From positions 1 through 64,000 of the forward strand of contig JADKCA010000001.1 of the NCBI GenBank assembly GCA_016714795.1: a stretch of 64,000 nucleotides of DNA, given 5' to 3'. The stretch comes from Sphingomonadales bacterium. GTDB taxonomy: Bacteria > Pseudomonadota > Alphaproteobacteria > Sphingomonadales > Sphingomonadaceae. Below the pieces are notes generated by a model. The model did not search any database. It saw only the letters and a program-made list of their open reading frames with translations, and was not told where the DNA came from. The translations under genes were made by a program, and so were the position numbers. Shown piece after piece: positions 1 to 8,935 of this stretch (positions are counted from its first letter, which is position 1; every line of letters begins with the position of its first letter).

Positions 1-386
1 GCAAGGCAACGCCGTCTCCGCCGATCGGCCCGGCCCTGGGCCAGCGCGGCGTGAACATCATGGAATTCTGCAAGGCGTTCAATGCCGCCACGCAGGACCT
101 TGAAGCCGCCATGCCGATCCCGACCATCATCACGGTCTATGCGGATCGCAGCTTCACCTTCGTCACCAAGACCCCGCCCGCGACCTTCCTCATCAAGAAG
201 GCGGCCAACCTCAAGTCGGGTTCGAAGGAGCCGGGCAAGGTTTCCGCCGGAACCATCGCGCGCTCGAAGCTGTCCGAGATTGCCCAAGCCAAGATGAAGG
301 ACCTCAATGCCAACGACATCGAAGCGGCGACGAGGATCATCGAAGGCTCCGCTCGCGCGATGGGCCTCACCGTGGTGGAGGGCTAA
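1..386 (+). CDS. rplK: 50S ribosomal protein L11, 5' end missing
   Basis: The frame is open from base 3 to the TAA at 384-386. The first residues (KATPSPPIGPALGQRGVNI) are the classic L11 N-terminal stretch, so only about 10-15 residues lie before the window. L11 binds 23S rRNA at the GTPase-associated centre and is needed for elongation-factor and stringent-response functions. The C-terminal rRNA-binding domain is present (SKLSEIAQ, AMGLTVVEG end). The rplA start follows after 4 bases, giving the usual rplK-rplA operon. Family assignment is secure. Confidence 0.97.
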   Translation, partial: KATPSPPIGPALGQRGVNIMEFCKAFNAATQDLEAAMPIPTIITVYADRSFTFVTKTPPATFLIKKAANLKSGSKEPGKVSAGTIARSKLSEIAQAKMKDLNANDIEAATRIIEGSARAMGLTVVEG

Positions 387-390
387 GATC

Positions 391-1092
391 ATGGCGAAGC
401 AGACCAAGAAGCAGAAGTCGCTGACCGAAAAGCTGGGCGACAACCAGAAGCTCTATGGCATCGACGAAGCCATCCAGCTGCTCAAGGACCTCAAGAGCGC
501 CAAGTTCGACGAGAGCCTTGAAGTCGCGCTGAACCTGGGCGTCGATCCGCGCCACGCCGACCAGATGGTCCGCGGCATGGTTGTGTTGCCCTCGGGCACC
601 GGCAAGGACGTCAAGGTTGCGGTCTTCGCCCGCGGCGACAAGGCCGAAGCGGCGCTGGCCGCCGGGGCTGACAAGGTTGGCGCCGAAGACCTGCTGGAAG
701 ACATGCAGGCCGGCAACCTCGACTATGGCCGCGTGATCGCCACGCCCGACATGATGGGCCTGGTCGGCCGCCTCGGCAAGGTGCTGGGTCCCAAGGGCCT
801 GATGCCGAACCCGAAGCTGGGCACCGTCACCCCGAACGTCGCCGAAGCGGTCAAGGCTGCCAAGAGCGGCCAGATCGAATTCCGCGTCGAAAAGGCGGGC
901 ATCATCCACGGCGGCATCGGCAAGCTGTCGTTCTCGAACGATGCGCTGCGCGCCAACTTCGACGCTTTCGTCGATGCGGTGGTCAAGGCCAAGCCGGCCG
1001 GCGCCAAGGGCAAGTACGTCCGCAAGGTCGGCCTGTCCTCGTCGATGGGCCCGGGCCTGAAGATCGACGTCGCGCAGGTGCACGGCGGCTGA
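391..1092 (+). CDS. rplA: 50S ribosomal protein L1
   Basis: This is a 233-residue protein starting at ATG 391, four bases after the rplK stop. A longer open frame exists upstream but overlaps rplK and is not used. The L1 signature around residues 110-150 (GLVGRLGKVLGPKGLMPNPK) and the C-terminal SSSMGPGLKID are clear. L1 forms the mobile stalk at the ribosomal E site and in many bacteria also represses its own operon. A strong hairpin terminator follows directly, so rplKA is cut off from the next gene here and rplJL is not adjacent. Confidence 0.98.
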   Translation: MAKQTKKQKSLTEKLGDNQKLYGIDEAIQLLKDLKSAKFDESLEVALNLGVDPRHADQMVRGMVVLPSGTGKDVKVAVFARGDKAEAALAAGADKVGAEDLLEDMQAGNLDYGRVIATPDMMGLVGRLGKVLGPKGLMPNPKLGTVTPNVAEAVKAAKSGQIEFRVEKAGIIHGGIGKLSFSNDALRANFDAFVDAVVKAKPAGAKGKYVRKVGLSSSMGPGLKIDVAQVHGG

Positions 1093-1113
1093 TCCGGCAG
1101 GAACGGCAAATCG

Positions 1114-1148
1114 AAAGGGCCGGGAAGGGATGCCTTCCCGGCCCTTTT
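1114..1148 (+). terminator. Rho-independent terminator after rplKA
   Basis: A 15-bp GC-rich stem (1114-1128 paired with 1133-1147) with a four-base loop is followed by a short T run. It lies 22 bases after the rplA stop and ends the ribosomal protein operon. Confidence 0.9.
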
Positions 1149-1171
1149 CGTATGTGGCACCATCGCCGCCC

Positions 1172-1792
1172 ATGAACCGATTCATCCTGCTGGCGCCCGC
1201 CCTTCTGTTATCCGCCTGTTCCGAACGGGCGGCAGAGCAGCCAGCTGCCGCTGCAACTTCAGACGCTGATGGGCAGACGGACATGACAACGCCGGTTGTT
1301 TCGCCGTCAGCGCCATCCCCATCGCAGCGGGTCTCACGCTACACCAGGCTTGATGACTGCAAGGTCGTGAAAACCCAGGAGGACGAGGATTGGGCCGTGC
1401 TGCGCTGCGAAGCGCAGGGCGGGATCGGACTGACGCTCAACTATTACGACGCGCGCGACGATCTCGAACTAGTCCGCCCCGGCAGGCCGCCCGTTCAGAT
1501 CGGCATTCCCAACCTGGCAGGCGGCGGCTTCAACAAGCTGGGAGATACGGTTGAATGGTGCGGGACGGTTGAGGGCGGCGCATTCAGGCCCGACGCGCTG
1601 ATCGTGCGGAACAACGCGATCGAGAACTCCGAACGGCCTGAACGCTCGACCTCGTTCCTGACAGTGATCGATATTGCGCAAGGTTGTGCCGTGGCGCAGG
1701 TCAGGCCCGGATCGGGTCAGAACGAGCGGGCACGCAAGATCGCGGATTGGCCGGGGCGTCCTTGCCTGCGTGAAGGGGGCGCGCCGCCCTGA
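1172..1792 (+). CDS. Predicted lipoprotein of unknown function
   Basis: The frame is open from 1130, but that ATG lies inside the rplA terminator. ATG 1172 is preferred because it gives a lipoprotein signal peptide (MNRFILLAPALLLSAC, lipobox LSAC, Cys about residue 15). The mature part (about 190 residues) starts with an Ala/Pro-rich linker and then a compact domain with several Cys (DCKVVK, LRCEAQGG, EWCGTVEGG, QGCAVAQV), which could form disulfides. I do not recognise a family. It probably sits in a cell-envelope membrane as a lipid-anchored periplasmic protein. Confidence 0.6.
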   Translation: MNRFILLAPALLLSACSERAAEQPAAAATSDADGQTDMTTPVVSPSAPSPSQRVSRYTRLDDCKVVKTQEDEDWAVLRCEAQGGIGLTLNYYDARDDLELVRPGRPPVQIGIPNLAGGGFNKLGDTVEWCGTVEGGAFRPDALIVRNNAIENSERPERSTSFLTVIDIAQGCAVAQVRPGSGQNERARKIADWPGRPCLREGGAPP

Positions 1793-1795
1793 CCG

Positions 1796-2347
1796 TTACC
1801 CGCGCAGATTGGCGCGGGTGTAGCATTCCACCACCAGCGCCAGCGGCGTGCCGTCCTGCAGACGCAGCAATGCGCGGTGCGACAGAATCGTCCCGGCAGG
1901 GCATGGCGCGGTGCGGCCCCGGGTACTGTCCAGTCGCTCGCGTCGGAAATTCAGCTGTTCGGCGGCCTTGCCGAACGGGGTGTCGGTGGTGCGCAGCAGT
2001 TCGTTCATTGCGGGCGTCAGCCGCTCGGGCACGTACCAGTTATGCGCATCCGACAAGACCTTGCCGCCGCAGGACAGGCGGACATGACGATACCCCGGCG
2101 CGGCGCCCGCTGGCAGGTCCAGTTGGCGGGACAAATCGTCGGGCGGCGCGATTCCCTGCGGCGCCAGCGCCGCGCTGATGCGGGCGGGACTGGCGAGCTG
2201 CTGGCGTTCGCACCAGCGGGTGAGCGCGGTTGTGGCGCTCTGCTCGGCGGCTAGAGTGCTTTCGAATTCTGCCAGACGCTGCGGTGCGGCGCAGGCAGAC
2301 AGCGCCAGAACGGCGAGCGGGGCTGCGCCCGCCCCGCACCTAGACAC
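1796..2347 (-). CDS. Lipoprotein with chorismate-lyase (UbiC)-like fold
   Basis: The GTG at 2347 overlaps the stop of the upstream CinA-like gene (GTGTCTAG). It gives a lipoprotein signal ending LALSAC, so I prefer it to the TTG at 2371. The C-terminal 100 residues follow the order of the UbiC/UTRA-like fold: a 'VPE' strand, a helix with TPFGKAAE (compare KTPLG in UbiC), an arginine pair, then an RLQDGTPLALVVECYTRANL strand (compare RLSGKPLLLTELFLP). This is my reading of family resemblance without an alignment. A lipid-anchored UbiC-fold protein would be unlikely to be the quinone-pathway enzyme and may bind a ligand instead. Confidence 0.5.
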   Translation of the reverse strand: MSRCGAGAAPLAVLALSACAAPQRLAEFESTLAAEQSATTALTRWCERQQLASPARISAALAPQGIAPPDDLSRQLDLPAGAAPGYRHVRLSCGGKVLSDAHNWYVPERLTPAMNELLRTTDTPFGKAAEQLNFRRERLDSTRGRTAPCPAGTILSHRALLRLQDGTPLALVVECYTRANLRG

Positions 2348-3101
2348 CGCCCGGGACAGCCTCGCGGCCAAGTGCGCGCAGGCCGGTGGCGAGCGCCTCG
2401 ACCGCAGCTTCGATCACGGCTGGCTCGGTCGAACGGACCACGAAGTTGGCTCCGACCCGGCCTTCCCGGAAGAACGGGTAAGAGCCGATCGCGCAGCCTT
2501 CATGGACGCGCTCGGTCTCGCGCAGCAGATCGGCGATCTCGCTTTCCTGAACCCAGCTGCCGATGGTCTCGCTAAGCAGCGGCGCGCCGCCTTCCAGTTC
2601 TCCGGTAAGGGCATCGAGCATCCCGGCGGTGATCGAGGGGACGCCAGCCATCAGAAACACGTTTTCGATGCGAATGCCCGGGGCGCCGGACATCCGGTTG
2701 GGGATCAGGTCAGCGCCTGCGGGCACGCGCGCCATGCGCAGCCGCGCCTCGTTCAATCCGCCGCGGGTGGCGTAGTAGCCTTCCAGGATCGCCCGGGCCT
2801 CGGGATGGATTTCCACGCCCACGCCCAGCGCTTCAGCCACCGCATCGACGGTGATGTCGTCATGGGTCGGGCCGATCCCGCCGGTGGTGAACAGATAGTC
2901 GTTGCGCGCCCGCAGCGTGTTCACGGCCTCGACAATGGCCTCGGTCCGGTCGCCTACCACGCGCACCTCGGCCAGGCGGATGCCCTGGACGCCCAGCCAC
3001 GATGCCACCTGAGCGATGTTCTTATCCTGGGTCCGGCCCGAGAGGATCTCGTCTCCGATCACCAGCAGCGCGGCGGTCCAGATGCGGTTGTTGTCAGCCA
3101 T
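2340..3101 (-). CDS. CinA-type MoaB/Mog-fold protein (competence/damage-inducible protein A family)
   Basis: The protein has 253 residues and a single MoCF-biosynthesis domain. Key motifs are ALLVIGDEILSGRTQDKN near the start and LFTTGGIGPTHDDIT at about residues 90-105. The C-terminal amidase (PncC) half of full CinA is absent, as in the short alphaproteobacterial form. Members are metal-dependent pyrophosphatases or molybdopterin-binding proteins; here the substrate is unknown. Its stop overlaps the next gene's GTG start by five bases, so the two are likely cotranslated. Confidence 0.85.
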   Translation of the reverse strand: MADNNRIWTAALLVIGDEILSGRTQDKNIAQVASWLGVQGIRLAEVRVVGDRTEAIVEAVNTLRARNDYLFTTGGIGPTHDDITVDAVAEALGVGVEIHPEARAILEGYYATRGGLNEARLRMARVPAGADLIPNRMSGAPGIRIENVFLMAGVPSITAGMLDALTGELEGGAPLLSETIGSWVQESEIADLLRETERVHEGCAIGSYPFFREGRVGANFVVRSTEPAVIEAAVEALATGLRALGREAVPGGV

Positions 3102-3149
3102 GGTTCTTGCTTAGCGGCAGGCAGCCTTGCGGGGAAGGGGGGAGCGGGT

Positions 3150-4648
3150 TCAGGCGTCAACCAGTTCCCTGGCGCGGGTGAAGTGCAGCACGCCGTCGTC
3201 GATCGGCGCCTGGCGCATGTCCTGCCGGTCGCGGCGGTAGTCCTGATTGAGCCGCCACGGCAGGCTGGCCGCATTGCGCGGCATCGTATCCTTGCCGCGC
3301 TGGATGTAGCCGGCGGAAAAGTCGAAGATATCGTCCTCCTCCGGCTCGCTGCCCGGTGCCATGGCCGGGGTCGCGGCAACCGCGCCATACTTGTCCATCT
3401 GGCGCAGCAGGCGGGTGATGTACTCGCCGACGATGTCCACCCGCAGCGTCCAGCTGGCGTTGAGATAGCCGAACACCCCCGCCATATTGGGGACGTTGGA
3501 GAACATGCAGTTGCGATAGAAGAACCGCTTCGAGAATTCGACCGGCTCGCCGTCGACAGAGACCGCGATCTTGCCCGCGAAAGTCATCTTGAGGCCCGTG
3601 GCGGTAACGATCACGTCGGCGTCGATGTGGTCGCCGGATTCGAGCACGATCCCGGTCTCGTCAAACCGCTCGATCCGTCCGGTCACGACAGAGGCCTTGC
3701 CTTCGTTGATCGCGCGAAAGAAATCGGCGTCCGGCACCAGGCACAGGCGCTGGTCCCAGGGATCGTAGGGCGGGGTGAAGTCCGCTGCGCTGTAATTGTC
3801 ACCCAGGTGCTCGCGCAACTGTGCGGAAAGGAAGTCCTTGACCTTTTCAGGCTGGTTGCGGGCCCGCTTGAACATCAGGTCCTGCAGGAAGATGTTCTTC
3901 GCCCGTGTCAGGGAATAGGCCAGCTTTTCCGGCAGGAAGCGGCGCAGGGTCTTGTTGATCCCATCGCGCGCGGGGCGGCTGACCATCCAGGTCGGGGTGC
4001 GCTGCAACATGGTGACGTGGCCCGCGCCGGAATGGGCCATGGCCGGAACCAGCGTGACGGCAGTGGCACCCGATCCGATCACGACCACTTCTTGCCGCTG
4101 TAGTCGAAATCATTGGGCCAGAATTGCGGGTGGATGACCGTGCCCTTGAAGCTGTCGCGCCCGGCGAACCCGGCGTCATAGGCTTCATCGTAGTCGTAGT
4201 AGCCCGAACCCCAGGAACAGGATCTGCCATAACGCGGCTGGCGGCTGCCGTCTGCCGCTTCGGTGGTGACGCACCAGCGCGCGGTCTTGCCGTCCCAGTC
4301 GGCGCTGACGACCTTGCGGCCAAGGCGCATCTTTTCAGCAAGGCCGTATTCGGCGGTGATTTCGTCAAGGTATTCGAGGATCGAGGGGCCGTCAGCGATG
4401 GACTTTTCATGGGTCCACGGCTTGAACGAGAAGCCGAGGGTGTGCATGTCGCTGTCCGACCGGATGCCGGGATAGCGGAACAGGTCCCAGGTGCCGCCAA
4501 GCCGTTCGCGCCGGTCAAGGATCGCAAAGCTCTTGCCAGGGCATTCGCGGGTCATGTGCACGGCCATGCCGATACCGGAAATCCCGGCCCCGACGATAAT
4601 CATGTCGAGGCAATCGCCCTGCTCCGGCATGTTGGTGGCCATGTTCAT
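3150..4648 (-). CDS. Baeyer-Villiger-type flavin monooxygenase, split by one frameshift
   Basis: Two frames join at about 4085: residues of 4079-4648 and of 3150-4088. The N-terminal part has the FAD Rossmann motif (VGAGISGIG) and the BVMO fingerprint FxGxxxHxxxW (FKGTVIHPQFWP). The second part begins with the NADPH Rossmann motif (VIGSGATAV). One missing base in a G/A-rich run restores a normal enzyme of about 500 residues. It would oxidise ketones or similar lipophilic substrates using NADPH and O2. The ATG at 4648 has a good ribosome site (GGAGAGCAGG), better than the ATG at 4675. A palindrome sits just upstream. Confidence 0.85.
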
Positions 4649-4669
4649 GGTCCTGCTCTCCCGATCAAT

Positions 4670-4683
4670 TGACATTCATGTCA
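4670..4683. promoter_or_regulatory. Palindromic operator candidate upstream of the monooxygenase
   Basis: TGACATTCATGTCA is a perfect inverted repeat of two 6-base arms around two bases. It lies 22 bases upstream of the monooxygenase ATG and between it and the divergent corA. The form resembles TetR-family operators often seen in front of flavin monooxygenases; the regulator is not in the window. Confidence 0.5.
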
Positions 4684-4726
4684 GTTTATCACGGCTTAAC
4701 TCATCGCGCGCGGGATTGCCAGCATC

Positions 4727-5717
4727 ATGGCGCTTTGCCACACCATGGCAATGCCCATCCTAGCCCAGCGCCGCTATTGCGGCGGAAATCCCGAACCGAA
4801 CGAACTGGTGCTGGACGGCAATCCGCGAAGCGCCGTTGCCCGGGCAAAGTTTGACTGGATTGGCCTGGCCAATCCCGATGCGGAGGAAATGGGGCTGGTC
4901 CAGCGGCAGTTCGGCCTGCACGCGCTGGCGGTGGAAGACGCGCTGACTCCCACCCAGCTGCCCAAGGTTGAGGTCTATGGTCAGCAGCTTTCCGATCGCG
5001 ACGACGGCCGCGAGCGGCGAGGGCGACAAGATCGAGTACGGCCAGACCGCGCTGTTCCTCGGCGCCGATTTCCTGATCACGGTCCGCAATGGCTCGACCC
5101 GCGCCCACACCGCGCTGCGCCAGCGTCTGGAGGCGCAGCCGGAGCGGCTCAGCGAAGGGCCGGACTATGTGGCCCACGCGATCCTCGACTTCATTGTCGA
5201 TGGCTACCAGCCGATCATCGACAAGCTTGAGGATGTGGTCCAGGCGATGGAGGAGGGCGCGATCAACTCGTTCCCGGCAAGTTCAACTATCCGCCGCATC
5301 TTCCGCCTGCGCCGTCAGATGCGGCGTTTTGTCCGGATCATTGGCCCGATGGAAGAGGTCTGCGAGCGCTTGGCGACCACCGATCTGCCATCGATCGACC
5401 CAGGCGCGCGGATCTGGTTCCGCGACGTCCATCACGTCCGCCGGACCATGGCGCGGGTCGGCCGGAGCTGGCGACACGCTGGCCAGCATCGTTGAAACCG
5501 CCAGTCTGCTGGAACAGCACCGCCAGGGCGACATGACCCGCCAGCTAGCCGCCTGGGCCGCGATCCTTGCGGTGCCGACCGCGATTGCCGGAATCTACGG
5601 CATGAATTTCGACTACATGCCCGAACCCCACCCTCAGGCTACCCGGCGGTGATGGGCATGATTGCATTGGTCTGCGGCGGTCTGTGGGTGCGCTTCCGCT
5701 CGATCGACTGGTTGTAG
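4727..5717 (+). CDS. corA: CorA-family Mg2+/Co2+ transporter, several frameshifts
   Basis: The gene runs through three frames (breaks near 4985, 5465 and 5635). Together they give a CorA protein of about 325 residues: a cytoplasmic alpha/beta domain with VQRQFGLHALAVEDAL, a long helix with RRIFRLRRQMRRFVRIIGPMEE, and the pore signature YGMNF after TM1. TM2 is in the last frame (LVCGGLWVRFR), ending at TAG 5715-5717. CorA forms pentameric channels in the inner membrane for divalent cation uptake. The breaks lie at short homopolymers and look like consensus errors rather than decay. Confidence 0.85.
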
Positions 5718-5721
5718 GCCC

Positions 5722-7116
5722 TCAGTTCGGCATCACCATGAACTGTTCCCATCGGCCTTCCTCGCCGGGTTCGGCATAGGTCACCAGCACCAGCCGCTTG
5801 CCCGCGAAGCTCACCCGGTAATTGCGGTTGACGAAGCCGCCGCGCAGCCGCGGAGCGCGGGTGGCTTCAAAGCCTGTAATCGGGCCGAGTGCGGAAAGGC
5901 TTGAGGCATAGTCGCCGAGCGCCTCTGGCGTGAAGAAGTACTGTGCATTGGCGGTAAAGCGCGCGGCATCGAAGCGCCCGGCGATCAACGCTTCCAGTGT
6001 GGCACGGGCATCGTCGGTGCGCGGTGCCTCGCGTGGATCGTTGCTGCCCGCCTTTGGCAGGACGATGTCCGCAACCTTGGCGGTTATGCTGTCCTGCGCG
6101 CCGCCGAAATCGCCGTTTGTCAGCACGACGATGGCCAGCTTGTCATCAATCCAGATGCTGTTCTGCGAGAGGAATCCGACCGACGCGCCGCCATGGTCGA
6201 TGACCCGGCGCCCGTTTGCCATGCGCGTCGAAACGCCAAGTCCGTAGCCGTTGGACGTTCCGTCGGCGAGGCGTACGGGGCGCTCCATCTCTTCCCAGTC
6301 CTCGCGCGGGAGCAGGCTGCGCTCCATCCGGGCGATGTTCCATTCAGCGAGTTCCGCCGCGCTCATCGACAGTTCTCCCGCCGCCCACAGCCAGCCCGCC
6401 GCTGCCGGTCTGGCGGGGCGCACGGGGCCAAGCGCATAACGGCGATACCCTTGCGGGAACGCCGGCCCGCTGGTCTCGTCGATCGGGTAGGGGCGGATGC
6501 CCAGCGGCTTGAAGATTCGTTCGTCGAATTGCTGCCACAGCGGCGCACCTCCGGCTTTTTCCGCGATAAGTCCTGCGACGACATAACCGGTATTGGAATA
6601 CTGCCAGCGGGTGCCGGGCTCGTAGTCCAGCGGCTTCATCGCCCAGCGCGCGACGATCTGATCGGGCGCGACCGGCTGCTCCATCGCGGCAAAGGAATAG
6701 TCCTGCGGCCAGTAATCCTGCAGGCCGGCCGTGTGCGACAGCAGCTGGCGGACCGTTATCCGCTCCGCTCCGGTCACTTCGGGCAGCCAGCGCGAAACCG
6801 GATCGTCGAGGCTCAGCTTCCCGTCGTTTTCCAGCATCAGCAGCAGCGCGGCCAGAAACTGCTTCGAGTTGGAAGCGATCTGATAGGGCAGGTCGGCGCG
6901 GGACCTGGGTATCTTCTCACTCGCCTTGCCCCAGGCGCGGTCCAGTACCAGGCGCCCGCCGCGCACCACTGCCACCTGGGCGGATGGCACACCCGTCTGG
7001 TCGAGAATCTCGGTCACGGAACGGTCGATTGCCGCCGCTTCCTCGGCGGTCAGGTCCTGCGCCGGTGCGGCGGCAGGCAGGGTGAGCAGGGCGATGGCCA
7101 GGACAAGGCGTTTCAT
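5722..7116 (-). CDS. Serine hydrolase, beta-lactamase/PBP4* fold
   Basis: The frame is open far upstream, but that part is antisense to the DUF47 gene. ATG 7116 starts a normal signal peptide (MKRLVLAIALLTLPAAAPAQ). The 464-residue protein has the SxxK nucleophile motif (SNSK) about residue 85 and the YxN motif (YSN) about residue 170, typical of class C-like esterases and D-aminopeptidases. The last 110 residues form an extra domain that may bind substrate. It is exported to the periplasm. Actual substrate cannot be told; true antibiotic resistance is unlikely from this sequence alone. The gene is intact. Confidence 0.85.
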   Translation of the reverse strand: MKRLVLAIALLTLPAAAPAQDLTAEEAAAIDRSVTEILDQTGVPSAQVAVVRGGRLVLDRAWGKASEKIPRSRADLPYQIASNSKQFLAALLLMLENDGKLSLDDPVSRWLPEVTGAERITVRQLLSHTAGLQDYWPQDYSFAAMEQPVAPDQIVARWAMKPLDYEPGTRWQYSNTGYVVAGLIAEKAGGAPLWQQFDERIFKPLGIRPYPIDETSGPAFPQGYRRYALGPVRPARPAAAGWLWAAGELSMSAAELAEWNIARMERSLLPREDWEEMERPVRLADGTSNGYGLGVSTRMANGRRVIDHGGASVGFLSQNSIWIDDKLAIVVLTNGDFGGAQDSITAKVADIVLPKAGSNDPREAPRTDDARATLEALIAGRFDAARFTANAQYFFTPEALGDYASSLSALGPITGFEATRAPRLRGGFVNRNYRVSFAGKRLVLVTYAEPGEEGRWEQFMVMPN

Positions 7117-7265
7117 GTCCGCATTGCTAAGCCATCGCGGCGCAGGATCAAGCGCAAGTCGCGCCGCAGCAAGCTGTGGACAGGCTTTGCGGGGAACGGA
7201 AAATCGAGTCACACCCGTGTCAAAAACTGTCATAGGGGCGCCGATCTCATTTGAGGGGTTGATCA

Positions 7266-7909
7266 ATGTTCGGGTGGTTTCAGCGTTGCTGCCGCATTCG
7301 GGCGATTTTTCGTGCTGTTCGAACGCCATGCGGCCGCGATGGCCGGCGCCGCTGAAGGCTTTGGTCCAGCTGACCGCCGGAGAAGGCGACCGCGGCGCGC
7401 ACCTGCGCGCGATCCGTGACCGCGAACACGACGCGGACGAAGTGATCCGCGAAACCGCTGCACGAAGTTCGCCAGACTTCCTGACCCCGTTCGATCGCGG
7501 CGCGATCACGGCGCTGATCGGGGCGATGGACGACACGATCGACGAAATGAATCGCTCCGCCAGCGCGATCGAGCTGCTGGAAGTCCACGAATTCGATCCG
7601 CAGATGAAGCAGATCGGCGTACTGGTGCAGGATGCCAGCCGCCTGATCTCCGAAGCCGCGCCGCTGCTTCGCGATGTTGAGCGCAATGGCCGCCGCCTGC
7701 ATGAACTGACCGCCAAGCTGGTCAAGCTGGAGGGTGAGGTCGACATCCTGCACGACACCGGCATGCGCGCGGCCTTCCAGGCGCAGAAGGCCAAGCCGGA
7801 TCCGCTGGCCTTCATGGTCAGCCGCGAAGTCTAAGATCTGGAACGCATCGCCGATGCCTTCGAGGACGTTGCCAACGAGATCGACTCGCTGGTCATCGAC
7901 CACGCCTGA
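7266..7909 (+). CDS. DUF47 (PhoU-like) phosphate transport accessory protein, frameshifted
   Basis: ATG 7266 (MFGWFQR) starts a DUF47 protein that can be followed to TGA 7907-7909 only by correcting about four single-base indels, all in short homopolymers (near 7282, 7310, 7362, 7830). Most of the protein is readable in one frame: LVQLTAGEGDR, the REHDADEV metal-binding helix, DRGAITALIGAMDDTIDEM, and ERIADAFEDVANEIDSLVI at the end. It lies 26 bases before pit, the pairing known as orfA-pit in Sinorhizobium, where it controls or assists low-affinity phosphate uptake. Confidence 0.85.
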
Positions 7910-7935
7910 GCGCCCTCTCATAAAGGAACCCGGCA

Positions 7936-8931
7936 ATGCATGAGCTTGCCTTTCCGCTGCTGGTCGGCCTCATCGCGATCGCACTGGCCTTCGATTTCCT
8001 CAACGGTCTGCACGATGCGGCCAATTCGATCGCCACGGTGGTTTCCACCCGGCTGCTCTCTCCGGTCTGCGGTGGTCTTCGCCGCGTTCGGAATTTCGCC
8101 GCCTACTGGCTGGTCGGGTTGCACGTTGCGGAGACCGTCGGAAAAGGGATCATCGACAAGGATGCCGTGACCCCGGCGGTGGTGTTCGGCGCCCTCATCG
8201 GCGCGATGTTCTGGAACGTCGTGACCTGGCTCAAGGGCATTCCCTCCTCGTCCAGCCACGCGCTGATCGGCGGCCTGCTGGGCGCGGGCATCGCGCATGG
8301 CGGTTTCGACGTCGTGGAAAGCTCTGGAACCACCAAGACCGTGATCGCGATCTTCCTGTCGCCAGTGATCGGCTTTGCGCTGGCGATGGTGATGGTCCTG
8401 ATAACCTCATGGCTGTTCAAGGGTTTCCAGCCGCGTCGTGCGGAGGGCGTGTTCAAGTCGCTGCACCTGGTCAGTTCCGCGGCCTATTCGATCAGTCACG
8501 GCGGCAATGATGCCCAGAAGACGATGGGGATCATCACCGTCCTGCTCTATTCGACCGGCAATCTCAAAGGTGAATTCCACGTTCCGGAGTGGGTGGTGAT
8601 CGCCTGCTATGCGGCTATTGCGATGGGCACGATGTCGGGCGGGTGGAAGATCATCAAGACAATGGGCACCAAGATCACCAAGCTCAACCACCACACCGGC
8701 TTCTGCGCCAGCACGGCGGGTTCGTTCGTGGTATTTGGGGCGAGTGCCTTTGGCATTCCGGTTTCCACCACCCACGCCATCACCGGCTCGGTGATCGGCA
8801 CCGGCGCCGCCCGCAAGGCGAGCGCGGTGCGCTGGGGCATCGCAGGCCGCGTGGTCACCGCGTGGTTCATCACCATTCCGGCCAGCGCGGGTGTGGGTGC
8901 CGTGTTCTACGTACTCACGCGGATGTTCTGA
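7936..8931 (+). CDS. pit: Inorganic phosphate transporter, PiT family
   Basis: The protein has 331 residues and about ten membrane segments. It carries both PiT repeats with GxNDxxN-like cores (LNGLHDAANSIATV near the start, SISHGGNDAQKTMG in the middle) and PVSTTHAITG near the end. Symport of phosphate with H+ or a metal-phosphate complex is the family role. Residues about 42-53 (CGGLRRVR) are out of character; reading that stretch in the next frame gives the expected AVVFAAF, so two compensating indels lie near 8065 and 8092. The upstream DUF47 gene is its usual partner. Confidence 0.9.
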   Translation: MHELAFPLLVGLIAIALAFDFLNGLHDAANSIATVVSTRLLSPVCGGLRRVRNFAAYWLVGLHVAETVGKGIIDKDAVTPAVVFGALIGAMFWNVVTWLKGIPSSSSHALIGGLLGAGIAHGGFDVVESSGTTKTVIAIFLSPVIGFALAMVMVLITSWLFKGFQPRRAEGVFKSLHLVSSAAYSISHGGNDAQKTMGIITVLLYSTGNLKGEFHVPEWVVIACYAAIAMGTMSGGWKIIKTMGTKITKLNHHTGFCASTAGSFVVFGASAFGIPVSTTHAITGSVIGTGAARKASAVRWGIAGRVVTAWFITIPASAGVGAVFYVLTRMF

Positions 8932-8935
8932 CGCG

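Noticed and set aside
367..1284. Long minus-strand open frame opposite rplA
   Set aside because: Shadow of the rplA coding strand; no family text.
2178..4103. Long plus-strand open frame of 641 codons
   Set aside because: It is antisense to the CinA-like and monooxygenase genes, which have clear family motifs; composition is that of a GC-rich shadow frame.
7117..7815. N-terminal 230-residue extension of the beta-lactamase-fold hydrolase
   Set aside because: Antisense to the DUF47 gene; a normal signal peptide starts at 7116.
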